Assembly (NCBI RefSeq): GCF_010728725.1
Contig: NZ_AP022606.1
Location: 2,170,001-2,234,000, forward strand
Source of the DNA: Mycobacterium branderi
GTDB lineage: Bacteria; Actinomycetota; Actinomycetes; Mycobacteriales; Mycobacteriaceae
Reading direction: 5' to 3'
Length of the DNA stretch: 64,000 bases
Part shown: one piece after another, positions 43,644-52,197 of the stretch
Layout: the number at the start of each line of letters is the position of its first letter
Position numbering within the stretch: position 1 is the stretch's first letter
The notes under the pieces: generated by a model
The model's database searches: none
What the model saw: only the letters and a program-made list of their open reading frames with translations
What the model was told of the DNA's origin: nothing
Program-made: the position numbers and the translations under genes

Positions 43644-43711
43644 ACTCGCATCGTAATCGCCGTCAGTCACGCCCGACCGTCCTGCAGCCTGGTTTAGCAG
43701 CGGTGATGCCT

Positions 43712-43729
43712 AATTGGTATTGGCCAATT
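43712..43729. promoter_or_regulatory. LysR-type palindrome AATTGG-N6-CCAATT
   Basis: Perfect 6-bp arms lie between the divergent LysR and SDR genes and include a T-N-A box of the family (TTGG, spacer, CCAA). Likely binding site of the adjacent regulator. Confidence 0.55.
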
Positions 43730-43808
43730 CGAAACGGGACTTGGACACCGCACATCGCCGAGACGCATCTTGGTTTACAGCATCACTGCGACATGGAGGG
43801 AGCCAACC

Positions 43809-44693
43809 ATGCGTGTCTTTGTCACTGGCGCAACAGGATTCATCGGATCGGCAGTTGTCCGCGAGCTCGTCGATGCCGGCCACGAGGTGGTCGGGTTGAC
43901 CCGCTCTGACGCGGGCGCTGCGGCGCTGACGGCCGTCGGTGCCGAGGCGCATCACGGCACCCTTGAAGACCTGGACAGCTTGGGCGGCGGCGCCGCGGCA
44001 AGCGACGGCGTCATCCATACCGCGTTCATCCATGATTTCTCCGACTATGCAGCTGCCGCCGAGACGGATCGACGCGCGATCGAGGCCATCGGCGACACAC
44101 TCGCCGGATCCGACCGGCCGCTGGTCGTCGCATCTGGGATGGCGATGCGCACACCGGGCCGGCTCGCGACCGAAGAAGACGCAGTTGACCCAAACTTCCC
44201 CCGCGCATCGGAACAAACGGCGCTGCAGCTCGTCACACGCGGGGTGCGGGTGTCGGTGTTGCGGCTCCCTCCGTCGGTGCACGGCAAGGGTGATCATGGT
44301 TTCGTCCCGCACCTCATCAGTACCGCTCGCGCCAAAGGTGTTTCGGCCTACTTGGGCGACGGGTCCAACCGCTGGCCCGCCGTGCACCGGCTCGACGCCG
44401 CGCAGCTGTTCCGGCTGGCCCTGGAAAACGCCCCGGCGGGCGCACGACTGCATGCCGTCGGCGACGAGGGCGTCGCCGTTCGCGACATCGCTGAGGCCAT
44501 TGGCCGGCATCTGCGGTTGCCGGTGAATCCCATCCCGGTGGATCAGGCGTTGGAGCATTTCGGCTTCATTGGCGCCGTCTTCGCGATGGACCTCGCCGCG
44601 TCGAGCACCCTCACCCAAGAGCAGCTGGACTGGCATCCCGTACAGCCAGGGCTCATCGACGACCTCGAAAAAGGTCACTACTTCAAGGACTGA
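43809..44693 (+). CDS. Extended SDR/NAD(P)-dependent epimerase-like protein
   Basis: ATG 43809 (GGAGGGAG 7 nt upstream) gives 294 aa. The N-terminus is MRVFVTGATGFIGSAVVREL, with the TGxxGxxG motif of extended SDRs. GVIHTAF and VVASGMAMRTPGR follow. The usual YxxxK is not obvious, as in atypical SDR5-like proteins; FPRASEQTAL stands at that place. Proteins of this kind often detoxify or reduce small carbonyls. It is under the divergent LysR regulator. Confidence 0.82.
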   Translation: MRVFVTGATGFIGSAVVRELVDAGHEVVGLTRSDAGAAALTAVGAEAHHGTLEDLDSLGGGAAASDGVIHTAFIHDFSDYAAAAETDRRAIEAIGDTLAGSDRPLVVASGMAMRTPGRLATEEDAVDPNFPRASEQTALQLVTRGVRVSVLRLPPSVHGKGDHGFVPHLISTARAKGVSAYLGDGSNRWPAVHRLDAAQLFRLALENAPAGARLHAVGDEGVAVRDIAEAIGRHLRLPVNPIPVDQALEHFGFIGAVFAMDLAASSTLTQEQLDWHPVQPGLIDDLEKGHYFKD

Positions 44694-44695
44694 CC

Positions 44696-44845
44696 ATGGA
44701 ATACTCCACCTGCCAGCCATTGGGGCCGGTCGGCGTGCGTCTGCCGGTTTCATTCACCAGTGCTCCATCCACCGACCTGCAGCGCGAAGCAGTGGTGCGG
44801 ATGGAACATGCGGGCTATCAAGCTATTTGGACCAATGAAGTCATT
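44696..44845 (+). pseudogene. N-terminal fragment of an LLM oxidoreductase
   Basis: LGPVGVRLPVSFTSAPSTDL, then RMEHAGYQAIWTNEVIGKDA matches the first 50 residues of the F420-type LLM family, which continue with a barrel. Sequence after LLQ is unrelated. The 88-codon frame is therefore a truncated gene. It starts directly after the SDR gene and may once have been in its operon. Confidence 0.6.
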
Positions 44846-44974
44846 GGTAAGGATGCCCTCCTGCAACGGGCGTGGTCACTGCCGGTGATTTCCGCGTGTG
44901 GGCAGCCCGATAAGTGTCGCAGCGTCGCGACGGCCAGTCCTCCCTGGCGGCCCTTGCGTTAGTAGAACGTTTTA

Positions 44975-44980
44975 TATAAT
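44975..44980 (+). promoter_or_regulatory. -10 box TATAAT of a leaderless enoyl-CoA hydratase mRNA
   Basis: A perfect TATAAT lies 8 nt before ATG 44989, and no ribosome site is present. This repeats the spacing seen at 38740-38754. An AACGTT palindrome directly upstream could bind the TetR protein of the operon. Confidence 0.5.
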
Positions 44981-44988
44981 CTGCGTGG

Positions 44989-45777
44989 ATGGATAGGGCC
45001 GAAGGCCACGTCAGGTATCACAAGCAGGATCGCATTGCGACCATCACCCTGAACCGACCGCAGGCGCGTAACGCCATCGACCCCGCGATGGACCAACGGC
45101 TGCGGGAGATTTGGGCGGACTTCCGTGATGACGACGACGTCGACGTGGCGATCCTGACCGGCGCCGGCACGGCATTCTGTGCCGGGGCCGACCGCAACAC
45201 CTGGTTTGCGCAATGGCTCGACGCCGACGCCGCGGCGGTGCGCCGCAACGCCAAAAATGTGGGTTTCGGCGGGCTGACGCGGGGGATGGGTATTGCCAAG
45301 CCGGTGATCGGCGCGATCAACGGCTGGGCGCTGGGCGCCGGTTTGGAGCTGGCGCTGGCCTGCGACATCCGAATCGCTTCGGAGCAGGCGATGTTCGGCG
45401 CGCCGCTGGTGGGTCTGGGCTTTCATCACGGAGACGGCGGGATTTCGCGGCTGGTCGACGCGTGCGGCATGGCGGTCGCGCTGGATTTGGAACTGAGCGG
45501 CGAACCGATCGACGCCGCGCGTGCACTGCACGTCAACCTGGTCACCCGCGTGGTCGCCCATGACGTGTTGATGAGCCACGCCCGGGCTCTGGCTGAGCGT
45601 ATCGCCGGCCACCAACAGTCCGCGGTGCGTTCTGCCAAGCAGACCGTGCTCGATGTCATCGGCCGCCGACTGGACGACCAACTCGAGTGCGAAGCCCTCA
45701 GTGCCTATGCGATAGACCGACAAACCGCGCGGCGCATCGTCGATGCGATTCCGCTGCGATCGGGAGCCGAGCCGTGA
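44989..45777 (+). CDS. Enoyl-CoA hydratase/isomerase (crotonase family)
   Basis: The 262-aa protein has the crotonase order: ITLNRPQARNAIDPAMDQRL, VAILTGAGTAFCAGADRNTW (oxyanion hole), KPVIGAINGWALGAGLELAL (second oxyanion loop) and ACDIRIASEQAMFGAPLVGL. The second catalytic Glu region reads FHHGDGGISRLVDA instead of the usual E-x-GLLP, so hydratase activity is not assured. It overlaps the TetR gene by 4 bp. Confidence 0.88.
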   Translation: MDRAEGHVRYHKQDRIATITLNRPQARNAIDPAMDQRLREIWADFRDDDDVDVAILTGAGTAFCAGADRNTWFAQWLDADAAAVRRNAKNVGFGGLTRGMGIAKPVIGAINGWALGAGLELALACDIRIASEQAMFGAPLVGLGFHHGDGGISRLVDACGMAVALDLELSGEPIDAARALHVNLVTRVVAHDVLMSHARALAERIAGHQQSAVRSAKQTVLDVIGRRLDDQLECEALSAYAIDRQTARRIVDAIPLRSGAEP

Positions 45778-46346
45778 GCCCGCCGACGCGTGAACGCTTC
45801 TTGACGGCAGCCGCCGGATTGTTCCGCCGGCAGGGCTACAGCGGCACCGGCCTCAAACAAATCGTCGCGGAGAGCGGCGGTCCGATCGGCTCGCTGTACT
45901 ACTTCTTTCCGGGCGGGAAGGAAGACCTTGCACTGCAAGCCATTGCGCATACGGCCGAGCGGTACGAAGAGCTGCTCGACCGGGTGTTCGCCGAATCCGC
46001 CGATATCGGCCAGGCCGCGACCAAATGGTTCGGTTGGGCCGGCCACGCTCTGGAGGAGTCCGACTTCGCCGACGGCTGCCCGGTGGGGACGCTAGCGTGT
46101 GAGATCGCAAGCACCAACGAAGCGTTGCGCCGGGCGAGTGACGCGGTTTTCGACTCGTGGCGCTCGCGGGTGGCGGCCCAGCTGATCAGCGAAGGAGTCA
46201 AACCGGCCGCGGCGCGCCGCCTCGCAATGTTCGCGCTGGCCAGCCTGGAAGGCGCAATCATGCTGAGCCGCAGCCAACGAAGCCCCCAGCCCTTGCGCGA
46301 CACCGGACGCGTCGTCGCCGACACACTCAGGGCCGCAACGGGTTAG
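45774..46346 (+). CDS. TetR-family regulator (LmrA/YxaF-like)
   Basis: GTG 45774 overlaps the hydratase stop and gives 190 aa. The HTH is TRERFLTAAAGLFRRQGYSG, TGLKQIVAESGGPIGSLYYF, FPGGKEDLA. The C-terminal core has DGCPVGTLACEIASTNEALR, a signature of the LmrA/YxaF subgroup. It is co-transcribed with the hydratase and likely represses that operon through the region at 44950-44980. Confidence 0.88.
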   Translation: MSPPTRERFLTAAAGLFRRQGYSGTGLKQIVAESGGPIGSLYYFFPGGKEDLALQAIAHTAERYEELLDRVFAESADIGQAATKWFGWAGHALEESDFADGCPVGTLACEIASTNEALRRASDAVFDSWRSRVAAQLISEGVKPAAARRLAMFALASLEGAIMLSRSQRSPQPLRDTGRVVADTLRAATG

Positions 46347-46789
46347 GCCGGGTTGGCATAGATGCGGCCGGGCGAGACGAGGACGGCGGTTCGACGCTGC
46401 TCGCGCATTACCCTGTCGTAGGTGTCCCAATCGTCGTGGGTTCCGCCTGCGGCGGTGAAGATTTCGCGAAGCAGCAGCCGAAGCCGCTCGTCGTCGACGT
46501 CGGGGTGCGGGTCGTCCGGGCCGATCAGCTGCGCCGAGCCTTCGACTGCGGCCCATTGCCAGCCGCTGCGTGCGACGAGGTTGGCTCGGGGATCGGCACG
46601 AAGGTTGTGCAGCTTGCGGGAGCCCCCGATGGCCACCAGCCCGACAACCGTCGCGTCGGTCAGCGGGTGTTGCAGGACACCGGCATTCACCACCGACGAC
46701 TGGATACTGCCGTCACCGCGCAAGGTGCTGAAGACGCACAGCCCGTGATCGGCCGACATCAGATCAGCGAAGGCAGACAGCTCGGTCAT
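46343..46789 (-). CDS. Pyridoxamine-phosphate-oxidase-like/F420-binding split-barrel protein
   Basis: From ATG 46789 the protein is 148 aa: FADLMSADHGLCVFSTLRGD, then SVVNAGVLQHP, VAIGGSRKLHNLRADPRANL, and RSGWQWAAVEGSAQLIGPDD. This is the split-barrel fold of mycobacterial F420- or flavin-dependent reductases. The C-terminus YDRVMREQRRTAVLVSPGRI is family-typical. It overlaps the convergent TetR gene by 4 bp and follows the reductase gene at 46801 on the same strand. Confidence 0.83.
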   Translation of the reverse strand: MTELSAFADLMSADHGLCVFSTLRGDGSIQSSVVNAGVLQHPLTDATVVGLVAIGGSRKLHNLRADPRANLVARSGWQWAAVEGSAQLIGPDDPHPDVDDERLRLLLREIFTAAGGTHDDWDTYDRVMREQRRTAVLVSPGRIYANPA

Positions 46790-46800
46790 GCCTGCCGACG

Positions 46801-47802
46801 CTACTCGTAACGCACCGTCACGTTCGCCGTGTCCGGCACACCCTGGCAGGTGAGGATGTAGCCGTCGGCCACCTCGTCCTCCTCCAGCGCGTCGTTGACC
46901 CGCATCGTCGCACTGCCCTCGGTGAGCCTGGCCATGCACGTCCCGCAGTTGCCCGCCTCGCAGGAAAACGGCGGCGCCAGCCCGGCCCGTCGCGCGCTCT
47001 CGAGCAGAGTCTCACCCGCGACGCGGGGCACCGAAACCTTCTTGCGCTCAAGGTAAATCGTGACCGTGCCGCCTACCTCGGCGCCGTCGACGGCGGCAGG
47101 TGGCTTGACGGCGGGCGTCGCGTCGAAGTCTTCGACGAACACCCGTCCCGGCCCCGGCAATGCGGCGCGCACCACGGCCATGAAGCCCTCCGGCCCGCAC
47201 ACATAATTGTCGGCGTCGGCGTCGGCTCCGACGAAATCGCGGACCGCGGCCGCGTCAATCAGGCCGTGCTCGTCGTCGAGATGACGCACCACCGACAACC
47301 GACCCAGGTAACGCTCGGCAAGCTCGTCGAGCACCGCGTCGAAGATCACCGACGCACGATCACGGTCGGCGCACAGCACCCGCACCGAGCGGTCCGTCGT
47401 CGCCAACGCGCTTTTGACCAGCGACAGAATCGGGGTGACACCACTGCCGCCGGCGAAGGCCAACAGCGGCGCGGCGGTCGGCGTCAGGCAGAAGGTGCCG
47501 GCCGCGCGGGTCATCGTCAGCTCGTCGCCCTCGGAGACGTTGTCGATCAGCCAGTTGGACACCTTGCCGCCGGGCACCCGCTTGACCGTAGTCATCAGCT
47601 CGTCGTCGGTCTCCGGCGCGCTCGACATCGAATACGACCGATACAGCTGCTCGCCGTCGACGGTCACCCGAAACGTGCAGAACTGGCCCGCGCGATAGGA
47701 AAAGGGCTGGTCATGCGGGGCGAGCACGAAGGTGCGCGCGTCGGCGGTCTCCTTGACGATCCGGGTCACCGTCGCCTGGTGAAACGCGTGCAGCTCCGCC
47801 AT
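46801..47802 (-). CDS. Oxygenase reductase with FAD, NAD and plant-type [2Fe-2S] domains (KshB/HmpA-like)
   Basis: ATG 47802 (AAAGGGGG 6 nt upstream) gives 333 aa. Domains in order are an FAD domain (RSYSMSSAP for FAD phosphate), an NAD domain (LAFAGGSGVTPILSLVKSAL; NYVCGPEGFM) and a C-terminal ferredoxin (CEAGNCGTC then C of LTCQG). It passes electrons from NADH to an oxygenase. KshB of ketosteroid 9-hydroxylase has this build. It could also serve the alpha/beta dioxygenase at 14.3 kb, which lacks its own reductase. It is divergent from the FadD gene. Confidence 0.88.
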   Translation of the reverse strand: MAELHAFHQATVTRIVKETADARTFVLAPHDQPFSYRAGQFCTFRVTVDGEQLYRSYSMSSAPETDDELMTTVKRVPGGKVSNWLIDNVSEGDELTMTRAAGTFCLTPTAAPLLAFAGGSGVTPILSLVKSALATTDRSVRVLCADRDRASVIFDAVLDELAERYLGRLSVVRHLDDEHGLIDAAAVRDFVGADADADNYVCGPEGFMAVVRAALPGPGRVFVEDFDATPAVKPPAAVDGAEVGGTVTIYLERKKVSVPRVAGETLLESARRAGLAPPFSCEAGNCGTCMARLTEGSATMRVNDALEEDEVADGYILTCQGVPDTANVTVRYE

Positions 47803-47838
47803 TGCCACCCCCTTTCCATACTTGCGTTCTTCAGTATA

Positions 47839-47853
47839 GAGAATACTATTCTC
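47839..47853. promoter_or_regulatory. Perfect 15-bp palindrome between divergent reductase and fadD genes
   Basis: GAGAATACTATTCTC (7+1+7) sits 22 nt before the FadD start and 36 nt before the reductase start. A TetR-type repressor is the most likely ligand. It does not match the KstR or KstR2 motifs I know. Confidence 0.6.
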
Positions 47854-47875
47854 CCAAAGCGATAGGATCTTCTCA

Positions 47876-49285
47876 ATGCCATCACACGATGCCCCGGTGC
47901 TCGCGTTCGAGGAGCGGCAGTACAGCCTGCCGCAGCTCGACGCGCTGGCCTACGGCCTGGCGTCGATCCTGCGCAAAAGGGGAGTGACGGCCGGAGCGCG
48001 GGTGGCGTTGATGGCGTCCAACCGGCCCGAGTTCGTCGTCGCGCTGCACGCCATCTGGCGGCTGGCTGCGGCCGTGGTGCTGATCAGTCCGGCGTGGAAG
48101 CGCGCCGAGGTCGAGCACGCGCTGGGCCTGACGAACCCGTCGCATGCGGTCGGGGACCACCCGGTGCTCGCCGAGCTGATGCCGATGCTGCATCTCGACG
48201 AGGCGATCACACCCGGGCAGCCGGTATCCGGGTCGCCGCCGCGTGACACCGACGCGCTGCTGGTGTTCAGCTCGGGCACCACCGGTCTGCCCAAGGCCGT
48301 CCGGCACACCCATGCGTCGTTGTGCGCCGCCATCCGGCACTGGCGCGACGCGCTGCAGTTGACGTCGCGTGACCGCATCCAAATCGCCACGCCCCCATCG
48401 CACATCCTCGGGCTGCTCAACATCGTCACCGCGCTCGAGACCGGTGTGTGGATGCGGCTACACCGCCGGTTCGACGTCGACACCATGCTGCGGCACATCG
48501 AGACTGACCGCCTCACCGTCGAGATGGCCGTTGCGCCAATCGCTTTGGCCCTCGCGTCGCATCCACGGCTGGAGTCCTATGACCTGTCGTCGCTGCGGTT
48601 CATCATGTGGGGCGCCACTCCGGTCAGCCGAACCGCCGCCGAAACCGTCACCCGGCGCACCGGCGTCGGATGGGTGCCCGCCTACGGCACCACCGAGTTG
48701 CCGGTCATCGCCTGCAATCCGCTCGACGGTGCGCGGCTCGACTCGGTGGGGCGGCCGGTGGCGGGTGTCGAGGTGCGGGTGGTGTCGCTGGACACCGGTG
48801 CGCCCGTTGGTCCTGGCGAGGTGGGCGAGATTCAGGCTCGTTCGGAGTCGCTGATGGCCGGCTACCTGCCGCGCGCGGCCACACGAGATGCGTTGTGCGA
48901 CGGCTGGTATCGCACCGGGGACGTCGGTTATCTCGACGGCGATGGCTGGCTGCGGATCACCGACCGGTCCAAGGAGATGATCAAGGTGCGCGGCTTCCAG
49001 GTCGCGCCCGCCGAGATCGAAGCGGTGCTGCACGGGCACCCGGCGGTCAGGGACTGCGCGGTGTTCGGTGTTCCGGACGGGCTCAATGGGGAGGCGATCG
49101 TCGCCGCTGTGTCGACGCACACCCCTGTGGAGACCACCGAACTCGCTGCATGCGTGGAAAAGCAGCTGGCGTCGTACAAACGGCTGAGCCGCGTGGTGTT
49201 CGTGTCCGATATTCCTCGGCTGCCTTCGGGCAAGGTGCTGCGCCGAGTGCTGAAGGAGAAGTATGGATGTACGTCTGACCGCTGA
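47876..49285 (+). CDS. Acyl-CoA synthetase (AMP-forming, FadD-like)
   Basis: The 469-aa ligase has motif A5 VFSSGTTGLPKAVRHTH, the A-motif YGTTELPV, YRTGDVGYLDGDGWLRITDR and the C-terminal lysine loop LPSGKVLRRVL. It is a short member of the family. It starts a tight run of acyl-CoA genes (fadE, fadE, echA, fadA, meaB) and overlaps the next gene by 23 bp. It activates the free acid entering this pathway; chain type is not evident. Confidence 0.9.
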   Translation: MPSHDAPVLAFEERQYSLPQLDALAYGLASILRKRGVTAGARVALMASNRPEFVVALHAIWRLAAAVVLISPAWKRAEVEHALGLTNPSHAVGDHPVLAELMPMLHLDEAITPGQPVSGSPPRDTDALLVFSSGTTGLPKAVRHTHASLCAAIRHWRDALQLTSRDRIQIATPPSHILGLLNIVTALETGVWMRLHRRFDVDTMLRHIETDRLTVEMAVAPIALALASHPRLESYDLSSLRFIMWGATPVSRTAAETVTRRTGVGWVPAYGTTELPVIACNPLDGARLDSVGRPVAGVEVRVVSLDTGAPVGPGEVGEIQARSESLMAGYLPRAATRDALCDGWYRTGDVGYLDGDGWLRITDRSKEMIKVRGFQVAPAEIEAVLHGHPAVRDCAVFGVPDGLNGEAIVAAVSTHTPVETTELAACVEKQLASYKRLSRVVFVSDIPRLPSGKVLRRVLKEKYGCTSDR

Positions 49286-50162
49286 GCAACAGCAACTGCG
49301 CGACGCCGCCGCCAAACTGGCCGACGATCTGGGACCCGGGTCGGTTCAGGCGCTCGAGGATGCCGAGCGAATTGCGCGGCTGGACAAGCAGATTGCGGCG
49401 GCGGGTTGGCGGTCGCTGCGCGCCGACGGCGCCTCCGGCGTCGAGGTGGCGATCGTTGCCGAAGAATTCGGCCGCGGGCTGGTGGACGCGCCGTTCCTCG
49501 GGCCGGTGCTGGCCGACGAGCTGGCCCGGCACGTTGGCAGCGACGCGGCGACGATCGTCTACGGCGATCATGCGGTCGACGCGCGGGGATACCGGCGTGC
49601 GTTGTTGTTGCGGGATACGACAGTGTTGGCCGTCGACCTCGGCGACGTCCGGGCCGGTGCGGATTTGACCAGAGTCAACGCCGATCTGCACGGCGCTGCG
49701 GTTCCCGTCGGCGAAGTCTCTGCCGACGTCGCCGGACGATGGCTGGCTCTTGCGCTGGCCGCCACCGCCGCGGACTTGGTCGGCACCGCGCGCGGGGCGC
49801 ACGCCCTGGCCTGTGACTACGCGAAAATCCGTGAGCAGTACGGCAAACCGATCGGCTCGTATCAGGCCGTCGCGCACCTGCTGGCCGAAAGCCTTGCGTT
49901 GATCGAGGGCTCGGTGAGCGTGTCGCGGCACGCCGCCTGGGCGGTCGACGAACTCGCACCGGCGGAGGCGATCCGGGCCGCCCGCGTCGCCAAGATCTAC
50001 TGCGCGCGGGCCGCACAAACCGTCTGCGAGACCGCCATTCAGGTACACGGCGGCATCGGCAATACCTGGGAATGCCTGGCGCATGTCTTTCTGCGGCGGG
50101 CACTGACATCAACCGAGCTGTGGCCCGTCAAGCTGGAGGAGATCGACATTGGACTTTCGTGA
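49263..50162 (+). CDS. Acyl-CoA dehydrogenase subunit, short form (FadE)
   Basis: This 299-aa protein is about 80 residues shorter than usual. It retains LTAEQQQLRDAAAKLADDLG, CDYAKIREQYGKPIGSYQAV (FAD/substrate helix) and QVHGGIGNTWECLAHVFLRR. The middle beta domain is reduced. The next gene encodes a second, longer FadE and overlaps by 14 bp. In mycobacteria such pairs form alpha2beta2 enzymes that oxidise bulky acyl-CoAs such as sterol side chains. Confidence 0.87.
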   Translation: MDVRLTAEQQQLRDAAAKLADDLGPGSVQALEDAERIARLDKQIAAAGWRSLRADGASGVEVAIVAEEFGRGLVDAPFLGPVLADELARHVGSDAATIVYGDHAVDARGYRRALLLRDTTVLAVDLGDVRAGADLTRVNADLHGAAVPVGEVSADVAGRWLALALAATAADLVGTARGAHALACDYAKIREQYGKPIGSYQAVAHLLAESLALIEGSVSVSRHAAWAVDELAPAEAIRAARVAKIYCARAAQTVCETAIQVHGGIGNTWECLAHVFLRRALTSTELWPVKLEEIDIGLS

Positions 50163-51231
50163 CTCGCCGGCGGAAGCCGCCTTCCGCGACCGGCTGCGAT
50201 CCTGGCTTGCCCTGCACGCCAGGGAGTTTGCGAGCTCCGGCGACGAGTACTGGACCCGCCAGGGTGAATGGCACCGCGCCCTGTATGAGGGTGGTTTCTT
50301 CGGGTTGTCGTGGCCTAAGCAGTTCGGTGGTCAGGAGTTGCCGCCGGTCTACGACGTCATCGTCGACGAAGAACTGGCCCGTGCCGGTGCCCCGCCGCGG
50401 CCCAGCCTGGGCTATCTCGTGGTGGGGCTGGGCCGGCATGGCAGTAAGGAGCTGCAGCAGCGCTTCCTGCCCGGCATGATCAACGGCACCGAGCGGTGGT
50501 GCCAGGGCTTTTCCGAGCCCGGCGCCGGCTCGGATCTCGCGTCGCTGACCACCACCGCCACCCGCGACGGCGACAACTACGTCGTGCACGGGCACAAGAT
50601 CTGGACCAGCTACTCCGACGTCGCCGACTGGTGCCTGCTGCTGGCCCGCACCGACCCGGAGGCGCCCCGGCACAAGGGCCTGTCGGCGTTCGTCATCGCG
50701 ATGAAACAACCTGGCGTGCAACAACGTCCGCTTCGGATGATTAACGGCGTCACCACCGAGTTCGGCCAGGTTTTCTTCGACGGCGCGACCGTGCCCGCCG
50801 ACCAGATGGTCGGCGGCCCCGGCGAGGGCTGGGCCATCGCCATGACGGTGGTCGGACACGAACGCGAACCGTCGACACTGGGCTATGCCGCCCGCTACGG
50901 CAAGCTCGTGCGGGAGATGGCTGCGCGCTGCGACGGTCCGGTGTCTCCCGAATTAGCTTGGGCAGCAGTGCAAACCGAGATGCTGACCCACCACGTGCGC
51001 CGGCGGTTGTCCGAACAGCTCGACGGTGTGTCGCACGGCTCGGACGGATCGCTGGACAAGCTGCTGATGACCTGGGTCGAGCAGTCCGTCGGCCACGCCG
51101 CGCTGGCCGTCGGCGGCACCGAGGATCCCGACCTGTTCAGTGCCTACCTATATAGCCGGGCGCAAAGCGTGATGGGTGGGACATCGCAAATCCAGAAGAA
51201 CATCATCGCCTCACGAATCTTGGGGCTGTAG
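50149..51231 (+). CDS. Acyl-CoA dehydrogenase subunit, long form (FadE)
   Basis: TTG 50149 with GGAGGA 7 nt upstream gives 360 aa. Landmarks are CQGFSEPGAGSDLASLTTTA, GHKIWTSYSDVADWCLLLAR, FDGATVPADQMVGGPGEGWA and GGTSQIQKNIIASRILGL. The usual catalytic Glu of the YEGT motif is replaced (VMGGTSQIQ), as in other heteromeric mycobacterial FadE subunits where only one partner keeps the base. It is the partner of the preceding gene. Confidence 0.88.
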   Translation: MDFRDSPAEAAFRDRLRSWLALHAREFASSGDEYWTRQGEWHRALYEGGFFGLSWPKQFGGQELPPVYDVIVDEELARAGAPPRPSLGYLVVGLGRHGSKELQQRFLPGMINGTERWCQGFSEPGAGSDLASLTTTATRDGDNYVVHGHKIWTSYSDVADWCLLLARTDPEAPRHKGLSAFVIAMKQPGVQQRPLRMINGVTTEFGQVFFDGATVPADQMVGGPGEGWAIAMTVVGHEREPSTLGYAARYGKLVREMAARCDGPVSPELAWAAVQTEMLTHHVRRRLSEQLDGVSHGSDGSLDKLLMTWVEQSVGHAALAVGGTEDPDLFSAYLYSRAQSVMGGTSQIQKNIIASRILGL

Positions 51232-51336
51232 GAGTGATCGCGAACGCGGGCGAAGCCCGGGTGAAGCGGGTCACGACCATCGAAATAGGAGTGATCGCGA
51301 ACGCGGGCGAAGCCCGGGTGAAGCGGGTCACGACCA
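51231..51336. repeat. Two identical 49-bp direct repeats
   Basis: Copies at 51231-51279 and 51288-51336 are identical, with an 8-nt spacer. Each starts GGAGTGATCGCGAACGCG and contains GGGCGAAGCCC and CCCGGGTGAAGCGGG, which can fold. The first copy begins on the last base of the fadE stop. The echA start follows 16 nt after the second. Confidence 0.85.
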
Positions 51337-51351
51337 CAAAAGGAGTCTGAC

Positions 51352-52119
51352 GTGTACGACATGCCGGCAGAAATCGACGTCGCGGCCGACGGGCCGCTGC
51401 GCATCATCACGCTGAACCGGCCCGACGCGCTGAACGCGGTCAACGACGACCTGCACAACGGGCTGGCGCGGCTGTGGCAGCGGATGAGCGACGACCGGAC
51501 GGCGCGCGCCGCCGTGATCACCGGCCGCGGCCGGGCCTTCTCGGCCGGCGGCGACTTCCACTACCTGGCCGAGCTGGCGGCCGACGCCGACCTGCGGGCC
51601 AAGACCATCGCCGACGGACGCGAGATCGTGCTGGGCATGGCTCGTTGCCGAATCCCGGTGGTAGCGGCGGTGAATGGGCCGGCGGTCGGGCTCGGCTGCA
51701 GCCTGGTCGCGCTCTCCGACATCGTCTACATTGCCGAAGACGCCTACCTTGCGGATCCGCATGTGCAGGTCGGGCTGGTCGCGGCGGACGGCGGGCCGCT
51801 GACGTGGCCGCTGCACATCAGCCTGCTGCTCGCCAAGGAATATGCGCTGACCGGTGCGCGGATCTCCGCGCAGCGGGCCGTCGAGCTCGGGCTGGCCAAC
51901 CACGTAGCCGATGATCCGGTGGCCGAGGCGGTGGCCTGCGCCAAGCGGATCATGGAACTGCCACAGCAGGCCGTCGAGAGCACCAAGCGGGTGCTCAACG
52001 TGCACCTCGAACGCGCGGTGCTGGCCACCCTGGACTTCGCCCTGACCGCCGAGAACCAGTCGTTCCAGACCGAGGATTTCCGCAACATCGTCGCCAAGCT
52101 GACCGCCGGCAAGAACTGA
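51352..52119 (+). CDS. Enoyl-CoA hydratase (crotonase family)
   Basis: GTG 51352 follows AGGAGT by 5 nt and gives 255 aa. Landmarks are ITLNRPDALNAVNDDLHNGL, AVITGRGRAFSAGGDFHYLA, IPVVAAVNGPAVGLGCSLVA, and LADPHVQVGLVAADGGPLTW. A His/Asp-rich second site instead of E-x-G suggests an isomerase or a special hydratase. The gene follows fadE across the 49-bp repeats. Confidence 0.88.
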   Translation: MYDMPAEIDVAADGPLRIITLNRPDALNAVNDDLHNGLARLWQRMSDDRTARAAVITGRGRAFSAGGDFHYLAELAADADLRAKTIADGREIVLGMARCRIPVVAAVNGPAVGLGCSLVALSDIVYIAEDAYLADPHVQVGLVAADGGPLTWPLHISLLLAKEYALTGARISAQRAVELGLANHVADDPVAEAVACAKRIMELPQQAVESTKRVLNVHLERAVLATLDFALTAENQSFQTEDFRNIVAKLTAGKN

Positions 52120-52123
52120 TGCC

Positions 52124-52176
52124 GCCGAGCGTGAAGCTAAGTTCACGCTCGGCGCCCAACGTGAAACTAGTTTCAC
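52124..52176. terminator. Two adjacent hairpins in the echA-fadA gap
   Basis: GCCGAGCGTGAA / TTCACGCTCGGC (52124-52153, 12-bp stem, 6-nt loop) is followed by the 16-nt palindrome GTGAAACTAGTTTCAC (52161-52176). The shared GTGAA...TTCAC core suggests related operator or terminator elements. Similar sequences recur between mycobacterial genes as far as I recall. Confidence 0.55.
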
Positions 52177-52197
52177 ACTCGACGAAGGAGAGGCCCC

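Noticed and set aside
44846..44962. Second half of the 88-codon frame after the SDR gene
   Set aside because: The LLM similarity stops at about 44845; what follows is unrelated sequence, so it was not annotated as part of the protein.
51231..51336. Possible CRISPR array from 49-bp repeats
   Set aside because: Only two copies with an 8-nt gap and no cas genes; spacers are far too short.
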